Assembly (NCBI GenBank): GCA_029204225.1
Contig: CM055102.1
Coordinates: forward strand, 29,068,969-29,132,968
Reading direction: 5' to 3'
Origin: Diphasiastrum complanatum
Taxonomy: Eukaryota > Streptophyta > Lycopodiopsida > Lycopodiales > Lycopodiaceae
Length of the DNA stretch: 64,000 nt
Positions 8,535 to 19,607 of this stretch are shown here, piece by piece. Position 1 is the stretch's first letter. Each line of letters opens with the position of its first letter. The translations under genes were made by a program, and so were the position numbers. The notes beneath the pieces were generated by a model. It saw only the letters and a list, made by a program, of their open reading frames with translations. It was not told the origin of the DNA and searched no databases.

Positions 8535-11150
8535 TCAGGCTTGCTGAACTGGCGGAGCAGGCTGCCAAAACTTGCGTAATCGGCTGCCATTTACCAGAGT
8601 ATCAAATCGTTTTCCATCCAAGTGCTCAAGAATTATTGCGCTATATTACTTTATACAGGCCTTCACCAGTAAAATTCAACTTACCCTTGATCAGCTTGGT
8701 TTTGTACATCAATGCAAGATCTCCTGCTTCCAGATCTTTCTTGTGCAATCGACGATCGTGCCATGCCTTGCGGCGGGCTTTCCCTTCTGCTAAGGCATGA
8801 ATTGCCATCAATTGGGTTTCACATAATTTGTGCAACGCTTCATGACGAAGTTGTAAAGACTGATCATCATTTAATCATTATGTTGCTGCTATGCGTAAAG
8901 ATGAGATTAAAAATTCAATTGGCATAATAGCATCTTGACCATAAACCAGTTGAAAAGGTGTTTGATTGTACTATTTTTGTAAGCGGTTCTGAATGCCCAT
9001 AATGCTTAATACAGTTTATGTTCCCAATTAGACTGACTCACTTCAACTGTCTTTGTCATAATGGTGCAGAGAATCTTATTGGAAGATTCAGTCTGGCCAT
9101 TCCCTCTGGGATAATAGGGAGTACTAAATCTGTGTATAACAAAAAAACCTTCCAGTAAACACTTTATTGTTTGATTAACAAAGTGTGTACCCCGATCACT
9201 GACAATTTCGATCGGACATCCAAATCTGATTATAATGTTTTCATATAGAAACTTGGTCGTAGATTTTGCATCAGCCACTTTGACAGATTTGGCTTCAACC
9301 CACTTGGTCATATAATCAGTTGCGACGATAATGTATCGGGCCTGAGATCCTTGTGCAGCAGGATGAATAGGACCAACATAACCCAGTCCCCATTTTTCAA
9401 ATGGTGCTTGCGATAAAACCGAATGTAAGGGTTCATAATTCTGTCGAGTAGGCTGTCGTGCTCGCTGGCAAACATCACATGTCTGAATAAAATTTTCTGT
9501 GTCCTTATGAAGTGTAGGCCACCAACAACCGGATTGCAAAAGTTTGCGAACAGTAATATCTGTAGAGAAGTGTCCTCCACCCATGCCATCATGTGAAAAC
9601 ATGATTAGATCTGGTACTTCATGCGGTAAAACACATCTTCGTAAAATATTATCTGATCCACGACGATACAATTGTCCTACAATTAATTGATAAGGCTGAG
9701 CCTTATGAATCAATTGTCTTTTCTGTACTTTTGTCAAAGAGCCATTCGGTTGTCCTAGCATCAGGTACTCAAGAATATCTGCCGCCCACTCAGGTACTGC
9801 TTCAACATAGAACAACGCATCATCTGGTAGTTCATCATCCACTTCAGTATTAACTGGTGCAAATTCAATTCGAGAAACGTGATCAGCTAGATAATGTTGC
9901 TTCCCCTTTCTGACCACAATTTGAAAGTCAAATTCAGTCAAAAATAATAACCATCTTGCAATATGTCCAGTATTACACGTCTTATTTACCAAGTAAAGTA
10001 ACGGTTGATGATCCGTATAAAATGCAAAATGCGTTTCCATGAGGTAGTGACAAAATTTTTGAACATAAAAAATCATGGCTAGCGCTTCACGTTTTGTTGT
10101 TGAATAATTCTTCTCTGGATCTGTAAGATGTCTGTTTGCAAATCGTATAGAATAATCCTTCTTATAGTCACCTGGCTGCATCAAAACTGATCCAATGGCG
10201 TATTTTGAGGCATCCGTATGAACATGAAACTCTAATGTCTAATCTGGAGAACACAGTATTGGTGCTGAAGATAATGCTTTTTTTAACTTTTCAAAGGCTA
10301 GAACGCCTCTACTGTCCAAATAGGAACAATAGTTAATTTGTATATAGGTCGTTCTAAATCCGCAAAGAAGATAATAAAAATTCAATAGTAGTTTGCTGGC
10401 GGTGGCAATTCCACAATAACTTTGATCTTAGAATAATCGGTGGCAATACCATGTCTTGATATCACATGTCCAAGCACCACTCCGTGAGAAACCCATATCT
10501 GGCATTTTTCTGGATTTAGAGAAATCTGATGTTTGTGGAATCTTTCAAAGACTTTTTCCAATCGATCCAGGTGGTCTGTATCTGTACTATGAACTCCCAA
10601 GTCGTCCAAGTAGATTTCAAGGAATTTCTGCAGATAATCTTTAAAGGCAAATTGTATTACTCTTTGGAATGAACTTGGTGCATTACAGAGTCCAAACGGC
10701 ATTACTTTGTAAGCATAGGTGCCCCATTCTGTTGCAAAAGCAGTTTTGTGGCGATCGGCAGGTGCAATCTTAACCTGGTCGTAACCACTAAATCCATCTA
10801 GGAAACTATAAGCTTCTGCTCCAGCAAGGCGATCCAAAATGCTTTCAGTAAAAGGTAACAGAAAGTGATCCTTCTGTGTCACTTTATTCAATGCTTTGAG
10901 ATTCACACAGATTTGCAATTTCTCATTTTTCTTAGGAACAATGACAATCGATGAAATCTATTCGGTATGCTCGATCTCATAAATGAAATCGGCGTCAAGC
11001 AATCTCTGAAGTTCTTTCTTTATCAAATCTTCCACATTAGGATTACAGCGATAGAACTTTGTAACCTTTGGTACTGCATCAGGTACTAAAGGTATGGTAT
11101 GTTCAATGACTGATGTCGGAATACCCTTCAAATCTTGATAAGTCCATGCA
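8535..11150 (-). pseudogene. pol: Reverse transcriptase, RNase H and integrase of element A
   Basis: In the sense direction: RT palm with FLDGFSGYDQVKI, VMPFGLCNAPSSFQ and the catalytic YLDDL (10918-10382), then RNase H with YTDHQPLLYLVN, then integrase with a zinc finger of the GGHF...CDVCQ type (H198, H205, C236 and C239 of the frame beginning at 10184) and a core with SDRGTHF and GNGQTESSNK. The first catalytic Asp is replaced by Gly: WGLGYVGP, where elements B and D have WGLDYIGP. The C-terminal part includes ARRKAWHDRRL and ends after a VNGSRL motif with a TGA at 8535. Stops and shifts occur at about 8660, 9000, 10190 and 10380. The enzyme family is certain; the gene is dead. Confidence 0.93.
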
Positions 11151-12640
11151 AATCAATCTTGATACTTAATAAGTAACAAACAGAGTGCTTGATACTGTTC
11201 AGGAATAAGTTGTGATCCCACTTGTACAATATTTTTCGGTTCTCCTGGTTCTGTAAGATTCATTGGCTGCGTCCTAGCTGGGCCATCGTAAACCTCTTTT
11301 GATTCCGGCATGCGTTTTTCAGGTTCACGATGTGCTTTAGGTAACATGATAACCACATCATCCAGTGTATAACATTTAAAATGCTTTGGCATATCATGCT
11401 GGACTACATTTGCTCGTTCTTTTTCGAAAGGACTCGTCTTGGATCTTCGTTTAGTCTTCTTAGCAGGAATTTATCGTGGAGGTCATGACTTTCGGGATGA
11501 TAAATCTTTCTTCACAGGTGAAGACTTCCTAGACGATGATGTCTTGCTGGAGATCTGACTTGAAGAATCGTTCTTGACTTTTCCTTTGCCTTTATCCAAT
11601 AGAGGTGGCACTTCCTTTGAATCGATCTTTTGAGGAGGATTTTCCCATTTCAGGACCGTATTATAATGTTGCTTTGCTTGTTTCTTCGTCATCGAACCTG
11701 TGATCCTGTCTCCCTTCAATATAACTACTTTGGACGATTTGATTGTTGGTTCATCAGGAACATTACGCACTCCAAATCTGGTTGGATCCATATGATGTAG
11801 AATCTGTTCATCCGTAAGTTTTGCATTGCCATCATAAGTTAAGGCATGGCTCATTGGTATGAGATCATCCTCAATTGGATTTGGTATAGGTTCCGTTGAT
11901 ATCCAGGCTACATTCAGCACATTTAGTGGAAATGTGACTGGCATATCCAAAGTTTGATCTAACAAGGAAATCTCGCTCATCTCTGATTGAATATCTTGTT
12001 GACACATATATCCTGCTATACAATCAATTGTTGCAAGATCTTCGTTTCAATTGACGGTATCCGTTTGAGAATCGTAGTGAACTCCCAATTTTTTCTCTGG
12101 TCGATCACAAGTGTGATCCGTTGTTGATGAATCGTCATCCGCTTTTTGAACCACTGGCTTGATAATCCAAGTCGTAGGATCAACTTTAACTGCACGTTCA
12201 CGATTTTCAAAAGCGATTTTTCTGGTACCCCAGTTATGAATTACTTGCGCAACTCGTAACCATGGACGTCCTAAGAGAATTCGGTAGACATTTGGTGCTT
12301 CTGGTAAGTCCATCACGACGAAAGTAATGACGAATTGTACTCCTACAATCCTGACAGATATATCTTCTACCATTCCTCGTGGACGAATTGTCGTTTGATC
12401 AGCTAGCTTAATAGCAAAAGTAGCAGGCTTAATCTTTGTAAGGCCCCATTTTGAACATAGCTTTGTAGAAATCAAGTTAACTCTTGAACCACCATCTATC
12501 ACGGTTGTTTCTTTAGAAAATTGTCTATGCTGTATCGGCAGAGTGACATTCTTTTGTTCACTTTCCCACACGGCTCCAACATGGAGTACATCGTTAGATT
12601 CTTCAAATCCAGCACAAAAAAGCGGCTCCTGATGGTCTTC
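11150..12640 (-). pseudogene. pol: Aspartic protease and long linker of element A
   Basis: Protease (12571-12047): active-site region VIDGGSRVNLIS, then the ILLGRPWL flap-region motif and a conserved IHNWGT segment. The canonical Asp-Thr/Ser-Gly is here Asp-Gly-Gly, as in element B. The following linker of about 250 residues (12007-11150) contains LTDEQILHHMDP, KQHYNTVLKW and a Ser/Lys-rich tail, then TLDDVVIMLP and ARTQPMNL before RT. The same linker landmarks occur in B and, much diverged, in E (LSDDQLIHLLDP), so it is a real part of the polyprotein. Stops near 11470 and 12010 break the frame. Confidence 0.88.
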
Positions 12641-12728
12641 TGATTCTTCTTGAGCTAACTTTTGCGCTAAGACTTATTTTGCTTTTGGCACCAACTTTAG
12701 GAACTCTCCCAATGAAATATGGGTCTTG

Positions 12729-14496
12729 CTAGACAAAATATTCATGAGTAATTCTGTATGCGGTCATCTTGGAGGGTTCTTCGTGATGATGTAATTGATC
12801 ATTCATATCCGTACGTAAATTTCTTGGAGACTGCAATGGTGAAGACCAAACTTCAATTGTTACTTTAGCAGCTTCAAGTTTCTCTTCTTCTTGTAGATGT
12901 TTAATCCACTGTCTCATATTTTGATATCTTCGTTTTTCTGCATTAAGATTTGGATAGACTCCCGATGTTGTTGGTGTATCGTTCAATGGTATAGAATCAG
13001 CAGGTACTGAATCCACTACCGGTTCTTTTTGCTTTTGTGCTCTAGTGACCACCATCAAGGGTGCACTTGGTTTATTCTGAGCTATTGATCCTTGCTTGAT
13101 TGTTATCAAATTTACAGGTGCTGTAGCTGGTGGTGGCTTCGGTCTTGCTGGACAGTCTTTATAGCAATGCCCATATCCACAGCCACGACAGAATGGTACA
13201 AATTTCTCTTTATTTGGGCATTCTGCAACTCTGTGATTTTCCCCACATGCAAAGCATCCAAGTGGTGCTCTAGCCCAATTTCTCGAGGATTGTTGTTGAG
13301 CGGCAGCATAAATGGCATACTGTTCTGAAGATCCACCTTCTTGATCATTATCATAGCTCCATTGCTCAGCACTTCCGTAAGGTTCTGGTTCCATCAAATT
13401 GGCAGGAGGAGCAGAGTGTTTTGGTGGGGCAGGCAAAGCTAGACGTTCTGGGTATCCAAGAGTAGATTGTCGTAGTCTTGCTGCTAGATTGCCTCCATAA
13501 TGTGGATCTCGATATCCCATCTGGGCATACCGTTGCTGAATTATCCGAGGGTTGAAGTTGCAAAAGGCAGTCTCATGGTCAGGTGAATTACACAAATGGC
13601 AAACACTGATTTCCATTCGTTTTTTTCAATTGAGGACACTCGTTCACTGTGTGATTTCCTGTACAAATAGAACACCAGACATTTTCCCTGGTAGGAAAAG
13701 TCTTTGCAAACTTCTCAGGTTCCTTGTTCGCTTCTCTGTGGAAATTTTCCAATGCTTTGATCTTCTCATCAAATTGCAACTGCAACTTTTTCATCTGTTT
13801 CTGCTGGGTCTTCCCAAGTTTCTTGAACTCATTGAGGATCATTTCTACAGTAGCATTGGCATTCGTTGATGCAATATTGGTGGATGTCGTAGTATTCTGC
13901 CCTGTTGTATAAGGCAACATACTGACATTCGGCTCATCATTTGATTCTTCATCCTCCTTCCGAATTGCATTGTCCATCGCATTTTGCAAAAGTGCGTACT
14001 CGTTATGGCATTTTAGCTCACATCTGATCCGTTTAGGTAGACCTAACAAAAACCACATAATCAAGGCATTTTCATTAATCAGCTCAGGCTCACATTCAGA
14101 TCTAAGATGTTTCACCCTTTCGATGTAATCTCGAACCATTTCCCACTTTTCCATTTTAATTTTACTTAAAAGCAGCAAAGGGTCTTCCATAAACTTCCGC
14201 GGTTTGAATCGTTTGATAAGGGCTCGTCTAACAACCTCCCAATCTGTATGCTCAATTTCATCTTGGTTATACTACCAATCTTGTGCTGCGTCTGTTAAGG
14301 CCATAGGAAACAGCTTAAGTTTATCTTGAGGATAAATCTCACCATAAACCTCACAGGATTCAGCATAGATCTGGAGAAATCTAACTGGATCTGTTAATCC
14401 ATTATATCTGGGTAGATCCAATCGGGGTGCTCTTCTAACAATAATTGGATTGACCTCCTGTGGAGCACCTCCAGGAGCAGCTCCAGGGGCAGCCAT
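12729..14496 (-). pseudogene. gag: Gag of element A with four zinc knuckles
   Basis: This is the capsid and nucleocapsid polyprotein. It starts at an ATG (14496, MAAPGAAPGG). Capsid-like landmarks are RFLQIYAESC, KLFPMAL, FKPRKFMEDP, VRDYIERVKHLRSEC and IMWFLLGLP. The nucleocapsid part has four CCHC knuckles: CSICTGNHTVNEC, CHLCNSPDHETAFC, CFACGENHRVAEC and CRGCGYGHCYKDC. The last two are separated from the first two by about 110 residues. A stop near 14275 and a frameshift near 13610, between the first and second knuckles, break it. Gag from about 14190 down is otherwise well preserved. Confidence 0.92.
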
Positions 14497-14519
14497 CTTT
14501 AGAAATTTAGATCAAATCG

Positions 14520-14524
14520 ATAAT
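14520..14524. other. Target-site duplication of element B (left copy, ATAAT)
   Basis: ATAAT at 14520-14524 abuts the TGTGGGG end of LTR-B. The matching ATAAT is at 34150-34154, directly after CCCCCAACA. Confidence 0.9.
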
Positions 14525-15333
14525 TGTGGGGTCGAAGATCTCTCGTAGTATAGCCCTTCCGCCTGTCAACAAAGGTTAGATCACTGGATAGGTGCCTAAC
14601 TATGCATAGATGATACTTTTAGTTAATTTCCTACTTTCTCCCTTAACTCTACTCACCACTATACTACTCTTCTTTAACTCTACTCCTCTACATTCATCAT
14701 AGTTTGGTTGAAAGGAAGGAATGGAGAAGAAGAGATTGAGAAGAGAAGAGAAAGAGAGAGAAAGAGATTGAGGGTGGAGGTTAGCTCAAATGCTCCTTAT
14801 GCTTGCTAATGAAAAAACATTCACTATGGCAAACAATAAACATGGAAATAGAAAGCAATAGAAAACATAACCAAGAGCAATAGCAAGTAGTGAATAGAAA
14901 ATGAGGATGCTTCTCTTCCAAAAATGGTAGAGTTTCCTCCTCCTCATCAAGCATGGAAATAGTGTACAAATGGTGTCTTTTTATAAAATGGGAAAGGCCC
15001 TTGCCCCTCAATCTTATTGGCTAATATTCACAATGATCCTAACCATTCATCTTGGACCCAACTTGATCCAAGGGTCCACAAAAAGTACATTAGAAATCAC
15101 AAGATTCATGTGAGTCCCAATTTGGACCCAACTCTAAAAAGTGATCTCTAAGTTTGAAAATGACATTGGGCCTCTAGTTTTATTTTAATTACAAGGCCCA
15201 AGTCAAGTTTATTTTATCTATAACTTCGATTGCGTGCTGGCCATGGGCTTATACACGCAGGATGCCATGCCCTCGCAACACATTTTATTGGAGGATTTTA
15301 TTTATTTACACTTTGTTGGGAATACCCCCAACA
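14525..15333 (-). repeat. 3' LTR of element B (809 bp)
   Basis: In the minus strand it starts TGTTGGGGGTATTCCC and ends CGACCCCACA. It matches the 5' LTR at 33419-34149 closely over about 730 bp. The terminal 77 bp (14525-14601) are absent from the 5' copy. Confidence 0.93.
14977..14985 (-). promoter_or_regulatory. TATA box in LTR-B
   Basis: The minus strand reads TTTTATAAAAAGACACC. The copy in the 5' LTR (33788-33796) is the one that would drive element transcription. Confidence 0.65.
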
Positions 15334-15379
15334 AGACCCACGGCTTGAAGTAGTGCCGGTCCCTCGGCACTCTGCCGGT

Positions 15380-18300
15380 TTAGTAGAGCGTTCTCTTGGA
15401 CCGCCTCTGGTGGATGAGATATCCCGTAACGTCTTCCATGAAGTTGAGACGGTCCAGTTTCTTCGAGTCCTTTGGTGTGTGGAAGGACTTGTGGACTCCT
15501 GTCAGCCATTCCTTGTCCACCCATGCTTGGAATCGTTTCGTCTAGGGATCTCCAAGGAATGCAGTTCGGTAATATACGTGAGCGACTGGCAGCTGGTCTT
15601 CGACTTTGTTTAAAGCGAGCGTCTTATTTGGATCAAAAAATATGGAGGGAAGTAAATCATCCCATTTTGTTTCAATGCCCATTAAATATTCCAAGTCTCG
15701 GGCGTAAGTGGCTGCCGCGCGGACTGTGGGATCGGGACAATTGATGTAGTGACTGGCGAATGCGGAGAGAGCCCTTCTGGCATCTACATCCGTTGTCCAC
15801 CCATATTCAGATTTGATGATTGGCCAGTTGAAATTGTTGAGTGTGATCTGGTCCAGAGGAGTGCGCATTCCGCCCATTTGGATCTTCTTGGACATGGCAG
15901 GAAATGCGCATTCACCCGTAACTGTTGTGGACTCGTCACGTAAGCCTTGATGGCGGCAGAGTCTCTCTCAAATAATTGTTGTCGCCACTTCGGTTTTGGT
16001 TGGAGAGCGGGTAAGGCTTGCAGTTCTTTTTCCTTGATGGTCTGAGCTGAAAATGATATATGTCAGCCGCCTCTTGATGACTCGTGGGGATATTTGGATA
16101 AAAATTCATTGATGTTCTCCTCCATGGATTTTGGTCTTCGGATGGCCCGGCTGGCAGATATCGTTTGTGACCCTCTAGATGATGTTGCTTGGTCTTGGCT
16201 GGTGGTTGCGCCTTGGCTCTAGTCTCGCATCTCAGCGGCTGCATCTGTCTACCCTTGGTCTTGGCCTTCAGACCCTTGATTTGGTTGAAATCCCCCTGGT
16301 GTCTGTTGGCTCTGATCTTGGCTGGTACTAGCCTGTGCAGCATCAAAATTAGGTGGCGGTGGAATTACTATGGGGGTGGGTTGGGCCTTCGTTTCCATGT
16401 ATTTCCGGCATGCCTTGGGGGCTTGCTTGGCCTGGGTGAGCTCTTGCGTTGTGCTTGTCCGATACTTATTGAACTCCGTCTGGTAGCTGTTGAGGGTTTG
16501 GCTATAAATCTGCACCTAACGTCGTAGAAGATTCATCTTTGATTGGGAAAGCGGCCTTCTATCCGGTGCAGATTGAGCTAACCAGACGAGCTTCTCGTCT
16601 TGTAAGGCTTTAACCTCCATCCCCAGGCACGTGTTCTCTGCTTCCAAAAGTGTAAGTTGCATCTAGATGGGGACAAGCTGTTGGGATGTTTCAGCTTGAA
16701 GCTCCCACACCTTTGTGGAGGCCTCAGTCAGTGCTTTGGAGAGGCTTTGAATATATTTGTTTAGGCCCTCCTCCTTCTGCTACAGCTTGGCAATCTCTTG
16801 GTGCCCTGCTTGTTCGTGTTGCTGAGTTAGAATCAGCTCTTGCTGCAACTTGGTGAGGTCTGCTCGCAGCCGTGTATTACTCGTTGCCAACTGTAGTACC
16901 CTGCTTTCCATAATAGCTTTGGCTGCTACCACATTTAGGATGTATTTTCCTAGGGTTTGGTACGTTGTCGTTAGATCTGTGGGAGCAACTGGTACACTGG
17001 CACTAGAAGGGGCTTGTGTTGTATCGGCCCCGACGACTTGTGAAATTCCGTCATCATTGTCTTCGATCAGGTTTTCATTTGTCCTGATGCCATCTGGGGC
17101 AGTAGGGTCAGCCCGATCTGGTGATGCTACAAAAACTATTTGTACAAATGCGTCATCAGACAGCGGTTGGCTGCCCTCGGCAACCTTTGACGAAGCGGGT
17201 GGGGTGTGAGAAACAACTGTGGAAACAAGGGTGAGGACGGTTTGTTCGAACAAGAGGATGGGAGGAACAGTGGGGAACTGAAGGGTGGTGTGGAGTATGG
17301 AAGAAGTTGAGGATGGAGCAAAAAGTGTCTGGCATGGGGGTGAAAATTTGATAACTTGCATCCATGCCAGAGTGTCGGGGGACAGTTGCAAATCAGAAGG
17401 GTTGAATGTGAGAGGAGCAACGGTGGTGGCAGGAGTAATGGAGGATGCGATGGTGATGGATGGAGCAGCAGACACTGGAAGAGAAGTAGGAGTGGTATCA
17501 ATAGAAGAAACGAGGATGGAGACAGAAACAGATGTGGATGGAATAGGAAGAGAGGTAGCAACAACAGAAATTGGAGTGGGGGGTTGCACGAAAGAAGAAG
17601 TGGCGGTGGTTGATGGAGTAGTTAGTGCTACAGTGGAGACACGTCTTCGGGTAACAAGTGGAGATGTGGATGTAGAGGCAGCGCCACGCATTCATTTGTT
17701 GGCTGTTGTGCTAATGACTGCAGGTTGGAAGGAGGTAGATGCTTGAGATGGTGGGTAAAGGTTAGTATGTGGCACAAGGGTAGACAGGAGAAATGAGCGT
17801 TGGAAACCGCGCACTTTTGTCTCGAGAAGTGCGCAGGCAAAGTTACACAACAGGGGGCCTGCTGCGATTCGCTCACGGTTGTTGGGTTTGACGGAGTTTG
17901 TTAGTTCTCGAATAAGGAAGCTATGCCAGTCGTATGGCACAACAGAGGGGTTAGGGAACTCCAGAAAGGATTTCACTATCTGACTCAGCAGCGTAGACTG
18001 GATTCTGTCCTTGCGAAGTGTTGAAATAACCAAAAAGTTATTCAACAGATGCGTAGCTACCTGAATGACGGGTTCCGTGATAGCTTCTATCAGGTAACCA
18101 TTGTTAGTCTGGATGAGAATTTTTGGTGTGGTTTGGGTGACGAATGGTTTGATCAGAGCTTTGGCATGGCGATGGGAGATGAGTTGACGATCACCGGACA
18201 TAATGCCAACGGTGATCATCGAGTCAGCGTTAATTCTGACCTTGTACATGGTACCTTGGTACAGGAAGTGAAAATGAGCCTTGTCCTCGTCCCAGGTGGC

Positions 18301-18504
18301 GTAAGCGTGAAGGGCGAGGCCCATGTTAATCTCAGAATGGAAGAGCGCCGAGTAAAAATCCATTGCTTCAAGGAGTGGGCCAGTTGTCTGCAGCCATGGT
18401 TGGATCGGAGTGTCAGAGGGTAGAGGCCAAATCAACGTGGCCTTGGGGATGTCACACTGGATCACCTGTTTGGTGCCAGAGTCTTCAGAGGATGAGGAGG
18501 CCAT
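15380..18504 (-). pseudogene. Extra ORF downstream of pol (aORF) of element B, best preserved
   Basis: About 1041 codons, from the ATG at 18504 (MASSSSEDSG) to the TAA at 15380-15382. N-terminal domain (residues 1-270) is fully open and includes YKVRINADS, YLIEAITEPV, YDWHSFLIREL and PLLCNFACALLE. One TGA follows ANK; the frame then continues as a Ser/Thr/Pro-rich and Val-rich linker (17691-about 17100) and a coiled coil rich in Gln/Glu/Leu (about 16980-16400). The C-terminal domain (about 16150-15380) contains SPQQLRVN, SKWAEC, NWPIIKSEYGWTTDVD, NCPDPTVRAAA, KWDDLLPS, KVEDQLPV, GYLIHQRR and ends RTLY. Frameshifts are near 15900 and 16300. It is closely similar to element D along its C-terminal domain. 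Unknown function; no membrane span, no obvious enzyme motif. Confidence 0.88.
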
Positions 18505-18723
18505 ATTAGCAATGATGATTAGTGGTCGAAAAAGTCGGAAAAGTAGAAAAAATGGTGGAAATTGAAAAAAGATGTGGAAACAGTAGAAAACTGAGAATAA
18601 TGAGTGTTGGATGACAATGATTGTAGTTCAGAGTGAAGATCGGTGTTTAATATGAGCAGATGACAGCTTGTAGGAAGTTTGGTTGAAAACAGAAAACTTG
18701 GTATTTTCAGTGAAAATTTCGGC

Positions 18724-18774
18724 AGAGCTTCGCTAGCAAAGGTGACAAATGACTCGAATTTAGCCCTTATATAG
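18724..18774 (-). promoter_or_regulatory. Conserved internal promoter-like block before aORF, element B
   Basis: The minus strand has CTATATAAGGGC (TATA at 18774-18767), then after about 30 bp TGCTAGCGAAGCTCT (18738-18724), identical to the block in element A. Element D shares the TATA, the GAGTCA-type spacer and, further upstream, a GTGCGTATTAGG block. The aORF ATG is about 260 bp downstream. Confidence 0.6.
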
Positions 18775-18880
18775 TGGAATTTAGAGTGCGTATTAGGTGA
18801 AATTCACTTTCCCTTGTTCAGTTCCACCCAAATTTTGGCAGGCAACTTCTTCACAAAATTATAAGACCTCAAGAAAGTTT

Positions 18881-19170
18881 GCGAGAGTTCAGAAGGTGAT
18901 TTGACTGCCATGCGAAGGTTCTGCGAGGGTTCAGGCTGTCTGTGAGGGTTCAACTCTCGCAGGAAGTGATCTCTTGCACAACTTGTTTCTGTGATTGGAT
19001 TTTCAAGATCAAACCATGTAGGCAGGCTAATTTCACTGTTTTGATTCCATTTAGCACCTTGCGAGAGTTGGTAAGTTGATCTTGATGCTTTGCAAGGGTT
19101 CTAAAAATTCTACTTCTGAACACTCTCGCATACACTAAAAAATGATGATTCCTCCATCAGGAACTCTCAC
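18881..19170. repeat. Motif array TGCGAGRGTTC, pol-aORF spacer of element B
   Basis: Copies at 18881, 18911 (GAAGG variant), 18922, 18941, 18951 (reverse), 19061, 19091, 19121 (reverse) and 19162 (reverse, degenerate). The same variant occurs in the leader of element B at 32393-33060. Confidence 0.8.
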
Positions 19171-19607
19171 AAAGATTTTCATGGATGCATCTAGGTCAGA
19201 TCTGGTGACTGTCCAATTTTCAAGAGCTATCTCCCAGGGGATCTCAAAAAATCATGAAAAAAGTGCTCCTTCAGAGTGTTTTTTGACGAGATCTCCAGAT
19301 TTTCTGATTTTTAACTTTTGTAAACTGGTAATCAGCTTCATCTAGGCTTGATCTGACTGTTGGTAGTGCTCTGAAAGTTTTGATGGATTCTTGGTAGTAG
19401 ATCCCTCAGTCAATCTGATAATCTGCTTCCTTTTTGACCCTATCAAGATCTGAATCCTCCTTGGATTCTAATGGATTTCTCTGATCTTGCTAGATCTGGC
19501 TGAATCTTGATGGATTTAGCTTGATTTGGCTTGATCTCCTTAGATCTAGCGGTGATGGCTGAGCAAATTAGCTTTTTGTAATGTGCCACCCCCAATCTGG
19601 ATCTCTC
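19171..19607. other. Spacer with degenerate GATCT-rich repeats
   Basis: The stretch 19430-19560 is made of loosely repeated TGATCTNNNTNGATCT units. A related stretch follows integrase of element D at about 46680-46860. No gene is seen. Confidence 0.5.

Noticed and set aside
17136-17564. Leu/Phe/Pro-rich frame that looks membrane-spanning and env-like
   Set aside because: It is an alternative frame of the Ser/Thr/Pro-rich aORF linker of element B; the frame that aligns with A and D is the other one.
17285-17746. Gly/Val/Glu-rich open frame of 153 codons on the plus strand
   Set aside because: Antisense of the element B aORF linker; composition mirrors the sense strand, and no homologue exists among the other copies.
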